NCBI GenBank assembly: GCA_964035545.1
Contig: OZ037773.1
Location: 5,104,251-5,168,250 of the forward strand
DNA from: Bugula neritina
Lineage: Eukaryota > Bryozoa > Gymnolaemata > Cheilostomatida > Bugulidae
Length of the DNA stretch: 64,000 nucleotides
Direction: 5' to 3'
In this document: piece after piece, positions 1-11,875 of the stretch
Position numbering within the stretch: the stretch's first letter is position 1
Layout: every line of letters begins with the position of its first letter
Translations under genes and position numbers: made by a program
The notes under the pieces: generated by a model
What the model was told of the DNA's origin: nothing
Seen by the model: the letters and a program-made list of their open reading frames with translations, nothing else
Databases searched by the model: none

Positions 1-134
1 ATAAGTAATGTTGAGCCTTGCAAAGTAGGAAGTATTTAATTTAAAAACAAGTCTACTGCAATTTCTCTCCTTAAAAGACACTATTTTTTGAAATATTCTT
101 ATGACTTTAAATTGTGTGGCTTTGATTGCCACAG

Positions 135-256
135 AAGCTGACCTGAAGATGTGGATCAGCAAGTATGGCTGGGAGGACAAGGGAGATTCTGTGTTTATCA
201 CAAACCAAGAGGAGCTGGTCAAAACCAAGAAAATTACAGAGAAAAATCAGTTTTGA
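135..256 (+). CDS. EIF3K: eIF3 subunit K, last coding exon (partial gene)
   Basis: This is the 3'-terminal exon of the gene for eukaryotic translation initiation factor 3 subunit K, a cytoplasmic component of the eIF3 complex on the 40S ribosome. A splice acceptor (gccacag) precedes position 135; two bases complete a split codon, then 39 codons run to TGA at 254-256. The peptide contains KMWISKYGW, then VFITNQEE and ITEKNQF, matching the conserved C-terminal pattern of eIF3K (WMSKYGW, IFICSQEE, IVEKIDF in vertebrates). It stops just after the last conserved block, so it lacks the roughly ten-residue tail of vertebrate eIF3K. The rest of the gene lies upstream of the window. The family match is from recall of the conserved C-terminus, not a search. 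Confidence 0.85.
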
Positions 257-1035
257 TAGTAAGTGAAGTATAAACACGAACAAAATTGTCTGAAACTCAA
301 ACTTTTCTCTTTAAGGCCTTCTTGTGTGACAGATTCACTTCCGTTTTTGTTAGTTTAGGAGCAGCTTCTAAACTTGTTAGCTTATCTTTTAGCATAAGGC
401 AAAGAGAATATGAAAATACATTGTGGTTGATATTCATAATATTATTTTATAGTGCATTTTATATTTTTCCATTGACATACAAATCCTTCTTATAACTCAC
501 ACTTTCTTTGGCATGTCTGATATTCAATAGTCTTACAATATAATCTTTTGTTCACAAAGTATCAGAGTATACCGTGCTCTTATTTCAGTGAGAATGCTGT
601 ATTACATATTGAAAATTATACTTTCTCTAGAATGGCATGACTGGCTAAATATAAAAGAAATATTTTGTGAACGCAACTCTACTTACAGCTTGTGTATATT
701 ATTTAGGCTACATGAGAGATTTAATACTAGGTTGTTACATGTACTGATTTACATCCTGATTTTGTAGGTGTGCCTGAAATCATGGCAATGAATTCATCAT
801 AAAGTTTAGCCATGGTGTACCTAGCCATGGTATGACCTGCATTATGTTAACATCAGTTCTGTTCGATTCCATCTTACTACTGTTATGTCTATTATATTAA
901 ATACATGTACAACGAGAGTTGTCTATCCTATTTCTATGTGCAATAAAGTTCATATGTTTCAGTTACTTCATAAACCAGTAGTATTATAATCCTAAAAGCC
1001 ATGTCTATAGTGCAATAAAACATCAAAGTTCACGT
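257..1035 (+). other. eIF3K 3' UTR with two poly(A) signals
   Basis: Non-coding stretch after the eIF3K stop codon. Two AATAAA hexamers, at 942-947 and 1014-1019, are plausible alternative polyadenylation signals, so the transcript probably ends near 965 or 1035. The only ATG frame here (286-495) has no recognisable features. Confidence 0.6.
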
Positions 1036-1124
1036 GTAGCTTGAATCATTGACAGCCGCAACCAACACTATGGTGCTACTTATAAGTTGAGTTCTCAAGT
1101 TAACTACATACTTTCACACAAATG

Positions 1125-1125
<1 letters not shown>

Positions 1126-1214
<89 letters not shown>
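1126..1214. repeat. (AT)n microsatellite
   Basis: An uninterrupted run of about 44 AT dinucleotides just downstream of the eIF3K 3' UTR. No coding meaning. Confidence 0.97.
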
Positions 1215-1216
<2 letters not shown>

Positions 1217-1288
1217 TGGGTTGGTTGAAACATTGTGTCACAGGCTACAAGCTGTAACTTTGTAGAAGATTTTTCTATAAGTATAGCA

Positions 1289-1423
1289 GAGTTGGGGGTG
1301 ACTGTGTGCAGTAGTTTGGAATTCTTGGGCTTGGAGTTAGAAGTTTAGGTTAGAACTTTAAACCCCCAAGTCCCAACTTCAAACTTGAGACTCTAAACTA
1401 CCGCACTTGGTCACTCCCAACTC
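1289..1423. repeat. Short inverted repeat / foldback
   Basis: The sequence begins gagttgggggtgac and ends gtcactcccaactc, and the complementarity continues inward (gcagtagtttgga against tctaaactaccgc). It forms an imperfect hairpin of about 135 bp with arms of roughly 60 bp. Probably a degraded foldback element; no target-site duplication was identified. Confidence 0.65.
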
Positions 1424-2993
1424 GGGTTGGCTATGGTGATTTCTATGTAAAAGCCTAATTTTTTTCATGTAGCTTCAGTTCTAATTATATATTATTTGTA
1501 AATAATTGAGGAGTTGTCCAACTAATAATCTAGCAAACCAAGAACGTTTTTGAAAATCTGATATAGATTAGCTTGCTGGGAAATCAAAACAACATACAAA
1601 TAAATAGGAAATTATAGCTGAATCATTTAACCAAACACCCATGTGGGTTAGTTTTCATTATACAACAGTTTGTATGAATTGACTCAAGTGTATTTAGTTA
1701 CTTCCTCCTTGCGCAAGCAAGGGTCCCCCCCTTCCCCCACGGTGTTCACATAGAAAATACACATGTGATTGAAGTCATCAATAAAGCAATTAAACCAATA
1801 ATTATTGTCACAGGATACTAAAATATTCTACCATTTTACAAAAAGGATAATATTGAATAGTGGCCATCAAAAATTCATAGTGGCCTTCAGTAATTTTGGT
1901 ACTGCTTTGTAGAGGACGTGATCCTGCCATACTGTAGTCAACCAATCAGGGAGAACTGCATACGTGGTACGAATGCGTGGCTAGGTCAGGCACGTGTTAC
2001 CAAAGGATAGCATATTAATGACAGCATGATAATGAATCCATGACACACTTCACTCATGCAGTATTGAAATATTTCTATATACCTTAGTTTTTATCAACAT
2101 ACTGTTTTAAGGTTGTATGCCTAAAAATTTTGTTTTATAATGAATTTTGTGCGAGTATGTGCTGAAATGATTTGGGATTTCTGATTGCTTGCAGATGAAG
2201 TTTCTGGTCGGCTTTGACTTTACCGCTACTATAAAATTTATACTTAATATAGTGAACTTTTATTGCATCCAATTTTCAGCCTAATCACCGATATGGCTTG
2301 AAAATTCAAAGTTTAAATTGTCCGATAGAAATATGAGCAGAGTTTGCAAATGCTGCTGCTATGAAGAAAACTAGACAGTATAATTCTTATCACTATATAG
2401 ATTTATTTGATGAACACCTGGTACAACATTTCAGTAAAAATATAAGACCCAAAGAGGCCAACAGAAAACAAAAATAATATTATAAAAATAATTGATGTGT
2501 AGACAAGTGAGATTAAAATAAAAAAACAAGTATAAAAGTATAAACGAATTGAGCTAATCTAGAGCACAACTTAAGTAACACCCCCCCTCCAGCTGAATTT
2601 GAGTCAAAACCATGAAAACAGTCCGGTATACTTTGCTATGCAGCTCACTATTGATACATCAAATTTACAGTATAGTATTATAAAGCATGAATGACTATTT
2701 GAAAGTAGCAGTAATAACACAACTGTGTATTAAAGTCAGGTATGTTTACCTAGTTATTTAAGTCCAATTACTGTCCAAACCAAGGTTACCATGAAAACCT
2801 ATCAACAGGATTTAGTATGCAATAAATTAATTTTTTTTCTGCACATTTCTAGACCAAGTTATACATCATTACCTAACAATTAGAGCATTGCTCTGTTTAA
2901 GAAAGCCATCAAATTTCTAAATAAATAGTAAAGGACTAGAGATGAGTACAACATTTGATAGAAGGAAAGTTGCAGCGTAGTAAAGTTGAAAAG
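1424..2993. other. Intergenic space between eIF3K and TRAF 3' end
   Basis: No exon or significant ORF is visible. It includes a C-rich run near 1724-1740, and the minus-strand 3' UTR of the TRAF gene should occupy part of 2400-2993 (a minus-strand AATAAA-type signal lies near 2402). The rest is unassigned. Confidence 0.5.
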
Positions 2994-5900
2994 TTAGAAC
3001 AGCTCTGTGTTTCTCTTCTCTTTGGGAAATTTCTCACCACCAGGTTCAACCCTGACTTGAACATAAATACAATCATTGACAAGAAAATTACTTGACTCAA
3101 CATCAGCATGAAGAGCAAACTGGGGACAACCACTCGCAATATTCATTTCAGTCTGAGGCCGTCTGAAGGATGAGCTGTCTGGATCAGGCTGAAAGTACAT
3201 TGTATATAACAATATATAAACTGTGAGGATTCATGACATACTTTGTAGAGATCTAACTGAGAAGTTACTAAACTCACCAGAAAGGTCTCGTGCTTGCTCA
3301 GAGAGGGATTTGACGAACACAATAGACTGAAAGTGACTCGCTGTTTGAAAGGGAAATGGAGCAGCTCATCATATTCCCCCTTCATCAGAACAAAGAACAG
3401 ACTCAAGCATTTTCCTCTGTCTAATCCATCTCCATTTAAATAAGCCTGATAAAACATAATCATTTGGTATTAAGTTGTATATAGCAGGACTAAGTAACAA
3501 AAAATATTGCAAATTCTATAATAATAAACTAGAAATGTTGATAGCTTTAGTAAGAAATATTGCTGAAATCTTTGCGATTTGCTAAGCTGTCAAATCAGTA
3601 AACAGTTTTAAAGTAAAGATACAACATGACTGACCGAGTTACAACATTTTGGTTGGTAAACTAACCTTACTTACCATACAAGTCATCTCATCTGTAACAT
3701 AGCTACATCTAATTGAACAACTCAAAGAAAATACAACGCAATTATATATTTGACGGAACACTCACACAGCAGCACATCTTGTAGCCATGGCGAGACGTAT
3801 AGAAGGGGTGGCTGTAAATGGACATCTGTCTTCCCCTGACTGCATCAATCTTTCTCCTTTTGTAATCATTAATTTTCCAAACTAGAACTCCGTCATAAGA
3901 GCACAACTCTACAGTCTACAGAGGTGAATATATGTTAGAATAAGGAAAACGTACAGAGACAAGTACTAAGTTGCAACAGTTGTGGTAAGCCCTTACTAAT
4001 GAGAAAAAGTGAGATAGCTGGAAATCATTAGAGTGAAGGTAGCCAATGTTTACATCAATTGGTACGCATCCCAAACTAACCTTTTCCGTAGCAGATACAT
4101 TATTTTCCGACATTTTTTATTATAAGAAGCATATAGTGAAGTTAAAATAACAAGACAAACTTTTGTATTTTATTATAACAAACATAGATCTTGCAAAACT
4201 TTTTGTACATTTTACATACAGCCGGAGAGTATATACAAGTAAGTAACTGTTGACACTCATGCGGTTTATAACATGTAAAGAAAACTCTGATATTTCAGAA
4301 GCATTCTGACAATTCAGAAACAGACCTTCATTGAGTTCTCCACTTTGTCCATTCTTTGAAAAGTTTCTTTCAGGGAATGTTCATACTGAGCTCTACGATC
4401 TAAAGTAGTTAAAATAATAAACTCTGTATTCTAAGAAATGAATGTATAAGCTATTATATCAGGAACAATACAGTGAAAGAAAATTTAGCAGCATGAATAT
4501 AATTATACAAGTTGAATATGGGAATTGTCATTCCTTTTATACTTTTGAATGGCAAAAAAGTAGATTGACTTAACAAGATCAGAATCAGGGAAAAAAACTC
4601 AAGAAATTAAGTGATGCTAATACTTGTACGGCAAACGCTAATAGACTTCCCATGTCACCTTAACTTGACCTTACCAGCTAACGATACTGCAGCAATTTAC
4701 TTGAAGTAATCTCTGGGGTAATAATACAAATTATATTGATACAATACGATAATATGACAAAACTACATAAAATACAACGGAGATTAATACAATAGTTCAG
4801 CAAATAATAATACAACAAAATAAATAATAATACAGTAATACGGGAAAATAATAATGCATTTATAATAACACAATAAAGATATAATAAACTATAATAAATA
4901 ATGATGCATGCAATATAATACGTACAATACAATATTAAAATAGAATAATACAATACAACTACTTAATACTGAAAAAAGTATATAAAAACTGCAAAGCTTA
5001 TATTTTCATAGTAACTCTACCAATGCTAAATTCCTCAACTCTTCTCTCCACCTCCGACAATCTGGATTCCAAACCATCACACCGTTGTGAAACTGGTTTA
5101 GCAGCATCAGTGAGAGCTTTCAACTGCAGGTGGTGTCGTGCCAAACATTTCTGGAAAAAATATTTACAGAAAAGCTATGAAAAGCCTCATTTTTTCCTAT
5201 TTTGTAGGTTACTAAATGCCAGCAGAGTATAAAAACACAACTCAGTAGTAACTGGCCAACTGGTGCATCCCATTACCGACACCATCTATATAGAAATTTA
5301 TTTACAAACCTCCAAATTTTTGATTTTCTCATTCTTCTTGTTTTCATCCGTGATTGGCTAAAAAGAGATAAAAAAATATGATAATATAAAGCCATATAAT
5401 AAATTACAGGAATCACTAAATTATCTATTCACATCATAAAAATTTCTAGTAAATAAAATTTATCTCAAATAACCATTAGCTGATTTCATTAAAAATAAGT
5501 GTATAACCTAGATACATTTCTTATGTAGCTTAGCAGCATTCTACATCATTAGCACATTTAAAACTCATTGAACCACTTTCAATAAATATGTATATCAATA
5601 GAGTGTGCGTTATGCATGTTTTACTATCACCTTTTGTCTCCCTACGCTGCAAAAGATAGTTTCTACAAAGTGCCAAGTGGGCCAAACTCAGTGAATCTCA
5701 AACTTTTACATGACACAAGAAGTGCTGTTGGCTAAAGGCCTGGCTTCACCCTCGTGAGAATCACACGGAATCGTTTATTTGACACGAAAATAAAAACATA
5801 CGATCAAATTTGAGGGAATTCAAACGAAATCATTTTTGTTGGGTGCACCCAACAAAGACGATGGGACAAAAAATTGCAATTAACGATAAGCACTATTTGA

Positions 5901-8814
5901 TTGGTCAATAGAATTTTAGCAACAGTAACTATTTCATTTCTACCTCGTTTATCTGTTTGACAATTTTCTGCTGCTGTATCTCGTGCAAGACTCATTCACA
6001 GACTATTTATTATGTGTTTTGTCTGTCGAGTGTGTGGCTGGTACAACTCACGAAAATCATCACACATGTTTCGTGTGATTCTCACGAGCGTAAGGCTGGC
6101 CTTAAGTCATAAATTTGACAACTCCATAATATGAATTGCCAACACAACGTGGTATAATGCAATCATAAACCACACCCTTTACGAGTCTCAACCTAACCTT
6201 CTTGATGAATTTTCAAATTCTTTAAAACACAAAGTCTCATATCATAAGCAGCTTTTCAAATAGTTGAGTGTGAGAATAAATTTACACTCATTATAATTCA
6301 CTCATTCTCACCGCTTTTCTAACACTTTCGCAAAGACTCCGTAATTTGTCTACTTGAACTGTAATAGCTTCTATATGGCTTTGTGTGTTGTTTTCCATAT
6401 GAGCCTTCAGCTCATTCAGGTTGTCAGATTGGAAGCTGCAGTATTCAAAGTAATAGCACTTCCCAGGAGTTCGTAGACATTCTGGGTTAGTCTTCTGGTG
6501 AATCATTAGCTGTGAGAAATATTGTAACATATTGTATCAGGATATAACACACACCAGATGTAGCGACCAAATACTACTTATATTCACACTAGATGTGTTA
6601 TAATAGACTTAGTCATAGATATACACTGCATATATTAGGTTAGTTACACTATGCATGACAATCTGATTTATTCCTTACCCACCATTTGTGAAACTGACCA
6701 TAGCCACATTAACTTTTCAAAACCAATAAACTTTGAACAGCCAGTATAAAATTAGAAGCAAATTCCATAATAATAACACTGTCTTTTAAATAAAAGAACT
6801 TGGACGATCTCGCTTTTAGGTGAAATGAAAAAACTGAATCTAAATGCTATAAAGAATACTTTTAACTAAAAATGAGAGCCAGAAAGTTGTATAAGACATC
6901 ATCACAGTCTCAAAGCTGCTCTTAGCTGTGATGATGAAAAAAGACCTGAGACAACAACTCCCCATACATTATTAAAAGATATATAGAAATGTGTGATGTA
7001 CCACACTGCCATATTAGAGTCGTCCTCTTTGTTGTATTATATGACTATGTATTGCAGTATTTAGTTAGAGTATACATGCTCGATAATAGTCCAGTCACTA
7101 GGGGCTAGACTGCTGACTTAGTATGACAGAGTTCATGGGTTCGAGTCCCGGCTGTTGGTGATGTCATGAAAAGCAGCTGATCACAGTTAATCTTATGTCA
7201 CAGTAAAGACTTCCAACCATGTTACAAACATGCTGAAGGGAGGGGGGAAAGGGGGGTGGGGAGATATAGCCATTAGCTCCCTTTAAAATACCCTTGTCAC
7301 CAGAGTTCTTACAAGAACAGAGACCTTAAACAGATGTGAGTATACATGTACAAAAATGATGACGTCAGTCAACATATTACCACATTAACACCAGCATTTC
7401 CTGATATGGTGACATATAATTAATACTAGTTTAATAAAAGATAAGCAATACCTCTTTGTCTTTGTGCTTGAAGGTACGTTTACAAACATGGCACGTATCC
7501 AAAGCATATTCGCAGTTTGTCAAATGACTTTCAAGGTCTTTCTTGGCAACAGACTGGGTACAATCCTGATTTGGACATTGGCTAGGTATATAGACGCAAG
7601 TAGCCTGGTGCCCCTAACAGAGAACATAAGACAACTTACAATATTAGTTCTAACCACATCCAATTGTTTTCATTATAAAGGAGTTCAATTAGTAGAGATG
7701 AAATATATTAAACCGAGGGTCTAACAAAAACAACTGATAATATCGAACCATTTTGTACTACTTGAACCACAGCATACACTCAGCAAATTACAGAAAAGGA
7801 GGGAAAGAGAGAGGGAGTGGGAGGGGGGAGGGGGGAGGGGAGAGGGAGAGGGAGAGGGAGAGAGAAAGACAGGGGAGGGGGAAAGAGGAGAGGGAGAGAG
7901 GGAGAGGGAGAGAGGGGGGAGAGGGAGGGAGAAAGGGGGAGGGAGAGGAGAAGGGGGAGGGAGGGAGGGGGAGAGAGGGAGAGGGGGAGAGGAGAGTAGT
8001 GAAAATCATGTTTTACCTCAAGCTCTTTCCATAGAGGTTTCTCAGGACAACCAAACTTTTGATTCTCACAGAAACATTTCTCTTTGAGAAGGAATCTCTG
8101 ACATGCTGAATCGGGTACGACAGCATCTATGGAGAGGCCTTCCTGCTGACATTGTTCTTCTTTCAACTCCTCTCCGGTTATGTCATGGGGGAGGGGGCAT
8201 TTGATAACAGACAGATTGTCAAACTTCTCATTCATGCATTCCTTGCACACTCTGCAATTATCAGCACACAATGACAAATAAGCTTAAGTTTTATTGATGA
8301 TCAGCAAAAACAAGACACTTTATATTTCAAAAAGAAATTAATAGCTTATAGTTTGAATAGAATATTTAGCAAAGTGAACACACCTGTTACCACATGGGGT
8401 TTGGTGGGGCTGGACAACAACATCATTACAAATGGCACAGCAGTAGATCTTCTTTAGTCTTTCTGCATCAACAAACTTGGGTCTTTCATTGATATCATTG
8501 CTACTGAAGGAGGAAGATGAGATGCTGAAAATAAATTACACTTCAAAAAAATTATTTCAAACTTTCAAAATTCAGTTTTTAACTGCTTTTTTGAACTAAG
8601 CCAAACGCAAAATATCTTCAATAACTTAAAAGATCATAGATATGCATCTTTTAAACTGAGCAAAAGCAATTTTTTCTTTAACAACATTATTATAGCCAAT
8701 CAGCTAATTTTTAAAACATGCATTACTCTTGGAATGGTTTAACTTCAGGCTATAGAAGGACATAGTGGGAGAGGGGGGGGCGTACCTTTGATACTCAGTG
8801 TAGTTACCAGTCAT
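2994..8814 (-). CDS. TRAF-family adaptor / E3 ligase (11 exons, 509 aa)
   Basis: Complete TNF-receptor-associated-factor-like gene. Coding exons in transcript order: 8814-8786, 8524-8384, 8251-8017, 7613-7452, 6509-6312, 5357-5310, 5150-5021, 4399-4326, 3915-3766, 3445-3278, 3188-2994. All junctions are GT..AG and the phases chain to 1530 nt. Domains: N-terminal RING at about residues 36-82 (CCAIC, then CGNRVCKEC); TRAF-type zinc fingers at about 105-230 (FGCPEKPLWKELEGHQATC, SQCPNQDCTQSVAKKDLESH); coiled coil at about 230-339; TRAF-C/MATH from 340 (VLVWKINDYKRRKIDAVRGR, FYTSRHGYKM, DSSSFRRPQTEMNIASGCP). Length fits TRAF2/3/5 (500-570 aa). TRAFs relay signals from TNF-receptor, IL-1 or Toll-type receptors in the cytoplasm. 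The RING position normally held by His (CGHR) is Asn56 here, and the last zinc ligand is also unclear, so ligase activity is uncertain. Subfamily is not assigned. Confidence 0.93.
4081..4113 (-). promoter_or_regulatory. Candidate alternative first exon of TRAF (MATH-only product)
   Basis: An ATG at 4113-4111 opens 11 codons (MSENNVSATEK) ending exactly at a consensus donor (AAG|GTTAGT) in phase 0. The next TRAF exon (3915-3766, start of the MATH domain) is entered in phase 0, so splicing would give a TRAF-C/MATH-only protein. No usable splice acceptor lies just upstream, so this fits an alternative promoter better than an internal exon. Inference; needs transcript data. Confidence 0.35.
4720..4960. 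repeat. AATAC-rich low-complexity intron sequence
   Basis: TRAF intron DNA dominated by ataatac/aatacaat words. An open frame on the minus strand here (4678-4953) is only a product of the biased composition. Confidence 0.6.
5736..6102. mobile_element. PIF/Harbinger-like MITE in TRAF intron
   Basis: A 367-bp element with terminal inverted repeats: the left end starts AGGCCTGGCTTCACCCTCGT and the right end is its imperfect reverse complement (ACGAGCGTAAGGCTGGCCT); inside that, GAGAATCACACG matches CGTGTGATTCTC exactly. It is flanked by TAA at 5733-5735 and 6103-6105. A 3-bp TAA/TTA duplication with GGCC-type ends is typical of PIF/Harbinger MITEs. No transposase is encoded. A perfect palindrome (TTGTTGGGTGCACCCAACAA) lies inside near 5837. 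Confidence 0.7.
7080..7215 (+). mobile_element. tRNA-derived SINE copy
   Basis: A pol III B-box-like word (GGGTTCGAGTCCC) is followed by a body resembling the other SINE copies here (ttggtgatgtcatgaaaagcagc against ttggtgatgttaagaagagcatcc). It lies in a TRAF intron in opposite orientation to the gene. The A box is degenerate, and no cloverleaf supports a real tRNA. Confidence 0.55.
7238..7261 (+). other. Potential G-quadruplex motif
   Basis: Four guanine runs (3, 6, 6 and 4 G) separated by A, AAA and T. This fits the classical G3+N1-7 quadruplex pattern. It lies in a TRAF intron; being on the non-template strand relative to the minus-strand gene, the transcript would be C-rich. Confidence 0.55.
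7797..7998 (+). repeat. About 200-bp purine-only GGGAGA-type tract
   Basis: Almost pure A/G on the + strand, built from gggaga, gagaga and ggggga words. It sits only about 20 bp inside the intron after TRAF exon 3 (donor at 8016), so the transcript carries a CU-only tract just after the 5' splice site. Such mirror-symmetric purine tracts can form triplex H-DNA. Several overlapping ORFs here (Arg/Glu/Gly-rich on +, Ser/Pro/Leu-rich on -) are artefacts of the composition. Confidence 0.9.
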
Positions 8815-9959
8815 GTCAGCAGTTAAATGGAGAAATCTGAAAGTACAACAGGCTTCAATGTGATGCAGCACTGCAGCCTCTATTTAACAACAACTTAAAA
8901 TAATTTACATTTTGTTGAAAGTGCGGATATCATGATATGCACTTGTATTTATGTGCATTAGTACATTAAATTCTATATTTTGCATTACATTTTATCATAT
9001 TAAAAATTATAATACCATGTGCAGTGCAAACCATCATACTCTTTTCCTGTGAGGGGGCAAATCCTAAAACAACTACTCTACAGTATACATTAATAGAGAA
9101 TTAATATTATTGCATTAATCTAATAATTTGTACTATTGCAACACACAGGTGCATAAAATATACTATTAGTATTAGATTAGCATAGGACAATAGGAATAAC
9201 TTAAAGACATAACATTTTAGAATTATTTTTAAAAAACTATCAAGATGAGAATGGTTTAGACACGCACACACACATATACAGTGCTTTCTTCCTATCGCAC
9301 TCAGCACACTTAGCTACGAGCTCCAAAATCTCATTTAGTGATATAGAATACCATATTTGCATCGCATCCATTAAAAACGGGGAGGGGGGGGGGAAGGGGG
9401 ATCTAAGTCTTTTTCGTGACCTATAGAATTTTGAGAGAAACGGAACCGTGAAATATGGAGGGAGCACTGTAGATCGAGAACCCAGCCAGTTATACTAATA
9501 CTTATAAGGTAACTTATATTCTATCAAAATCATTGCACGGTATTTCTATCAGTATCACTGATTCATCAATCAGTATCTAATTAAATCCATTTTAGTATAC
9601 AGCTAAGTTAAGCATTAAGATGATGTTAATTGTAATTTATAAGATTTAGCACATATGACATAGCCTTGGTATTAGCTACGCTGAGTTTCAGTCACAAACT
9701 TTATATTCTAACCTGCAACCGTAATGTTTTGAAGGATAACACTAAAGCTTTGACTAAAAGCATGTAACTGCAAGGTTACGAAAACAGATGTTGGACTCTT
9801 CTCTTGGCAGATAGAGTGCTAAATTAACCGACTGGAATAAATTAATAGTTCAACTTCATCATAGACATACGGCTCCGCAAACGTCAAATGAAAGCGTGTC
9901 ATGACGCTCTTCATTCAAGAGTATTCTGGCTAAGACCCTTAGCCATAGCAAGAGTATCA

Positions 9960-11430
9960 GCAAGTTATTATGATAATCATAGTGATACTGAGTCTGATAC
10001 TCATACTGATTACATTACTATTAGTATTAGTGATACTGACAGTGCTACTCATGTTTCATAGAGTGAGATGGTAGCGATACCGATAATAAGTGTAACTAAG
10101 TCAGTAAGTGCGAACATTATAATCATTAACTTAGTGATACTGATTAACATTATCATTATGATTATGAATATGATACAAAGTATCACTATTACTATTAGTA
10201 TTAGTTATACTTTACTATTACTAGTAGTATTACTATTAGTATTAGTATTACTAGTAGTATTACATTTAGTTATTTATTAATAATTTAATCCCATTCACTG
10301 CAACTGTGACTTAAACAGTAACTATAGGAGTGCGTGCAAGCAACTCATACTATCAGTATCAGTCATACTCATACTGATATTGACGTACTCATAGTCATAC
10401 ACTCATACTGATAGTGATAATGACAGTTATATACTCATAGTCATAGTGATACTGAATCTCAAACTGAATCTGATACAACTGATTTACTATTACTATTAGT
10501 ATCATTGTTAGTGAATTACTATTACTATTAGTGTTACAATAACTATAAATATAACTGAAAATTAAAAATTATCGTGTGATTATTTCATTGAAATAATCTA
10601 CATATATTTTGAGAAACACAGCTAGATATTCCCGAAATTACTAAGTAAACTGCACCAGCGTGAGTTATCGGTATCATTATGATTATAACCGCTTATGGCG
10701 CATACTGGAAAATGGAAAATCCAAAAACGTATGTAGAGTCTGATATTTTCCAAAAAATCTCGCGCGTTTCAGCGAGAGTAACCTAGCAAGTTAAAAACTA
10801 AGTGTGATACAAGTTTAAATGTTATTGTTACTTTTAAATATTATCACCACCATTATCATTGTGATATCAATATTTTCTTTAAATTTTATTTTTAAGTTTA
10901 TTTCTTTGATTTAAACCAACCTGCAATTAACATTATCATATATATAGAAGACATATTGAACTAAAATTACTCTAGTCATGCATTGATTCAACAATTACAA
11001 TATCAATATGAATATGAACATCAACATGAATATGAATATTAGTTAACTCATCCCGTAACTCACCTCGTAATAATTAAAACACTCTGCTAACATTACATTT
11101 ACTAGTAGTATTGCCACTAGTTCTGGTTCAAAGTTTAGTTATGAATTAAAGTTAATCTAGTGAGTAATGGCTGATCAGTGATCACTATCACTATCAGTGA
11201 TGTCACACTTATAGTTATACTGATACTCATACTGATATATAAATGTAATGCTATTGATACTGATACTAACAGTCATGCTCACAGTCATACTTATGACCCC
11301 TAATACTGATACTCATAGTGATAGCCACACTATGACTATTACTATCATTATCGCTAATACTGATTGCCGTATTTAAGGTAATGGTGATTGTAGTACTCAT
11401 ATTGATAGTTATAAAAATATTTATATAGTG
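9960..11430. repeat. Degenerate GATACT / ATTACTATTAGT repeat field
   Basis: About 1.4 kb in which short words such as gatact, catact, gtgatact, attactattagt and actagtagt recur without a fixed period, with both direct and complementary versions (tagtatt against aatacta). It looks like decayed trinucleotide/hexanucleotide satellite rather than unique sequence. Boundaries are approximate, and unique-looking stretches (10560-10960) interrupt it. Confidence 0.6.
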
Positions 11431-11807
11431 ATATGCTCACAGTTTGAATTACGACTCATGAAGTTTTTCTAATCTGAAAGCCAATTACATTTTCTCAATT
11501 GTTGTAGTTTTGTATAATTAAGTACTAAGTGTAGGTTTATGCATGTATGATAAGCTAAAACATAACTCTTTGTATCTTTCCAAAAGAGAGAACTGTGATC
11601 AATTCCTTCGAAAATAAGTATATTTTAAAGACTAACAGTAAAAGAGATATTGAGATAAAATAGCAGAATACAGAACTGCACATTAGGAATCCTACTAGCC
11701 AAGTGCCACTGAGGGTACTGAGTGTCTTGCTTATAAAGGGGGGCTTTATTCAGATTGGTTCGCTGGTTCCGGTTGTCTTGCCGACAACTCGTCACAGTGA
11801 AAGCCAC

Positions 11808-11875
11808 CATGCAGCGTGCAGCATCCCTGACCACCGCCATGCGACGTGCAGCATCCCTGACCACCGCCATGCGCA
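11808..11875 (+). repeat. 30-bp GC-rich tandem duplication
   Basis: A unit containing gtgcagcatccctgaccacc followed by gccatgc occurs twice in direct succession. The patch is much richer in GC than its surroundings. ORFs on both strands cross it but show no family features. Confidence 0.75.

Noticed and set aside
4678-4953. Minus-strand 91-aa ORF rich in Tyr, Ile, Cys
   Set aside because: Low-complexity AATAC-rich TRAF intron.
6196-6217. 22-nt TRAF microexon (AAT TTG AAA ATT CAT CAA GAA G)
   Set aside because: Splice signals exist, but including it forces a stop in the next exon; skipping it gives an unbroken phase chain.
7753-8034. Arg/Glu/Gly-rich ORFs on + strand
   Set aside because: Purine tract composition; no start context, no homologue, antisense to TRAF.
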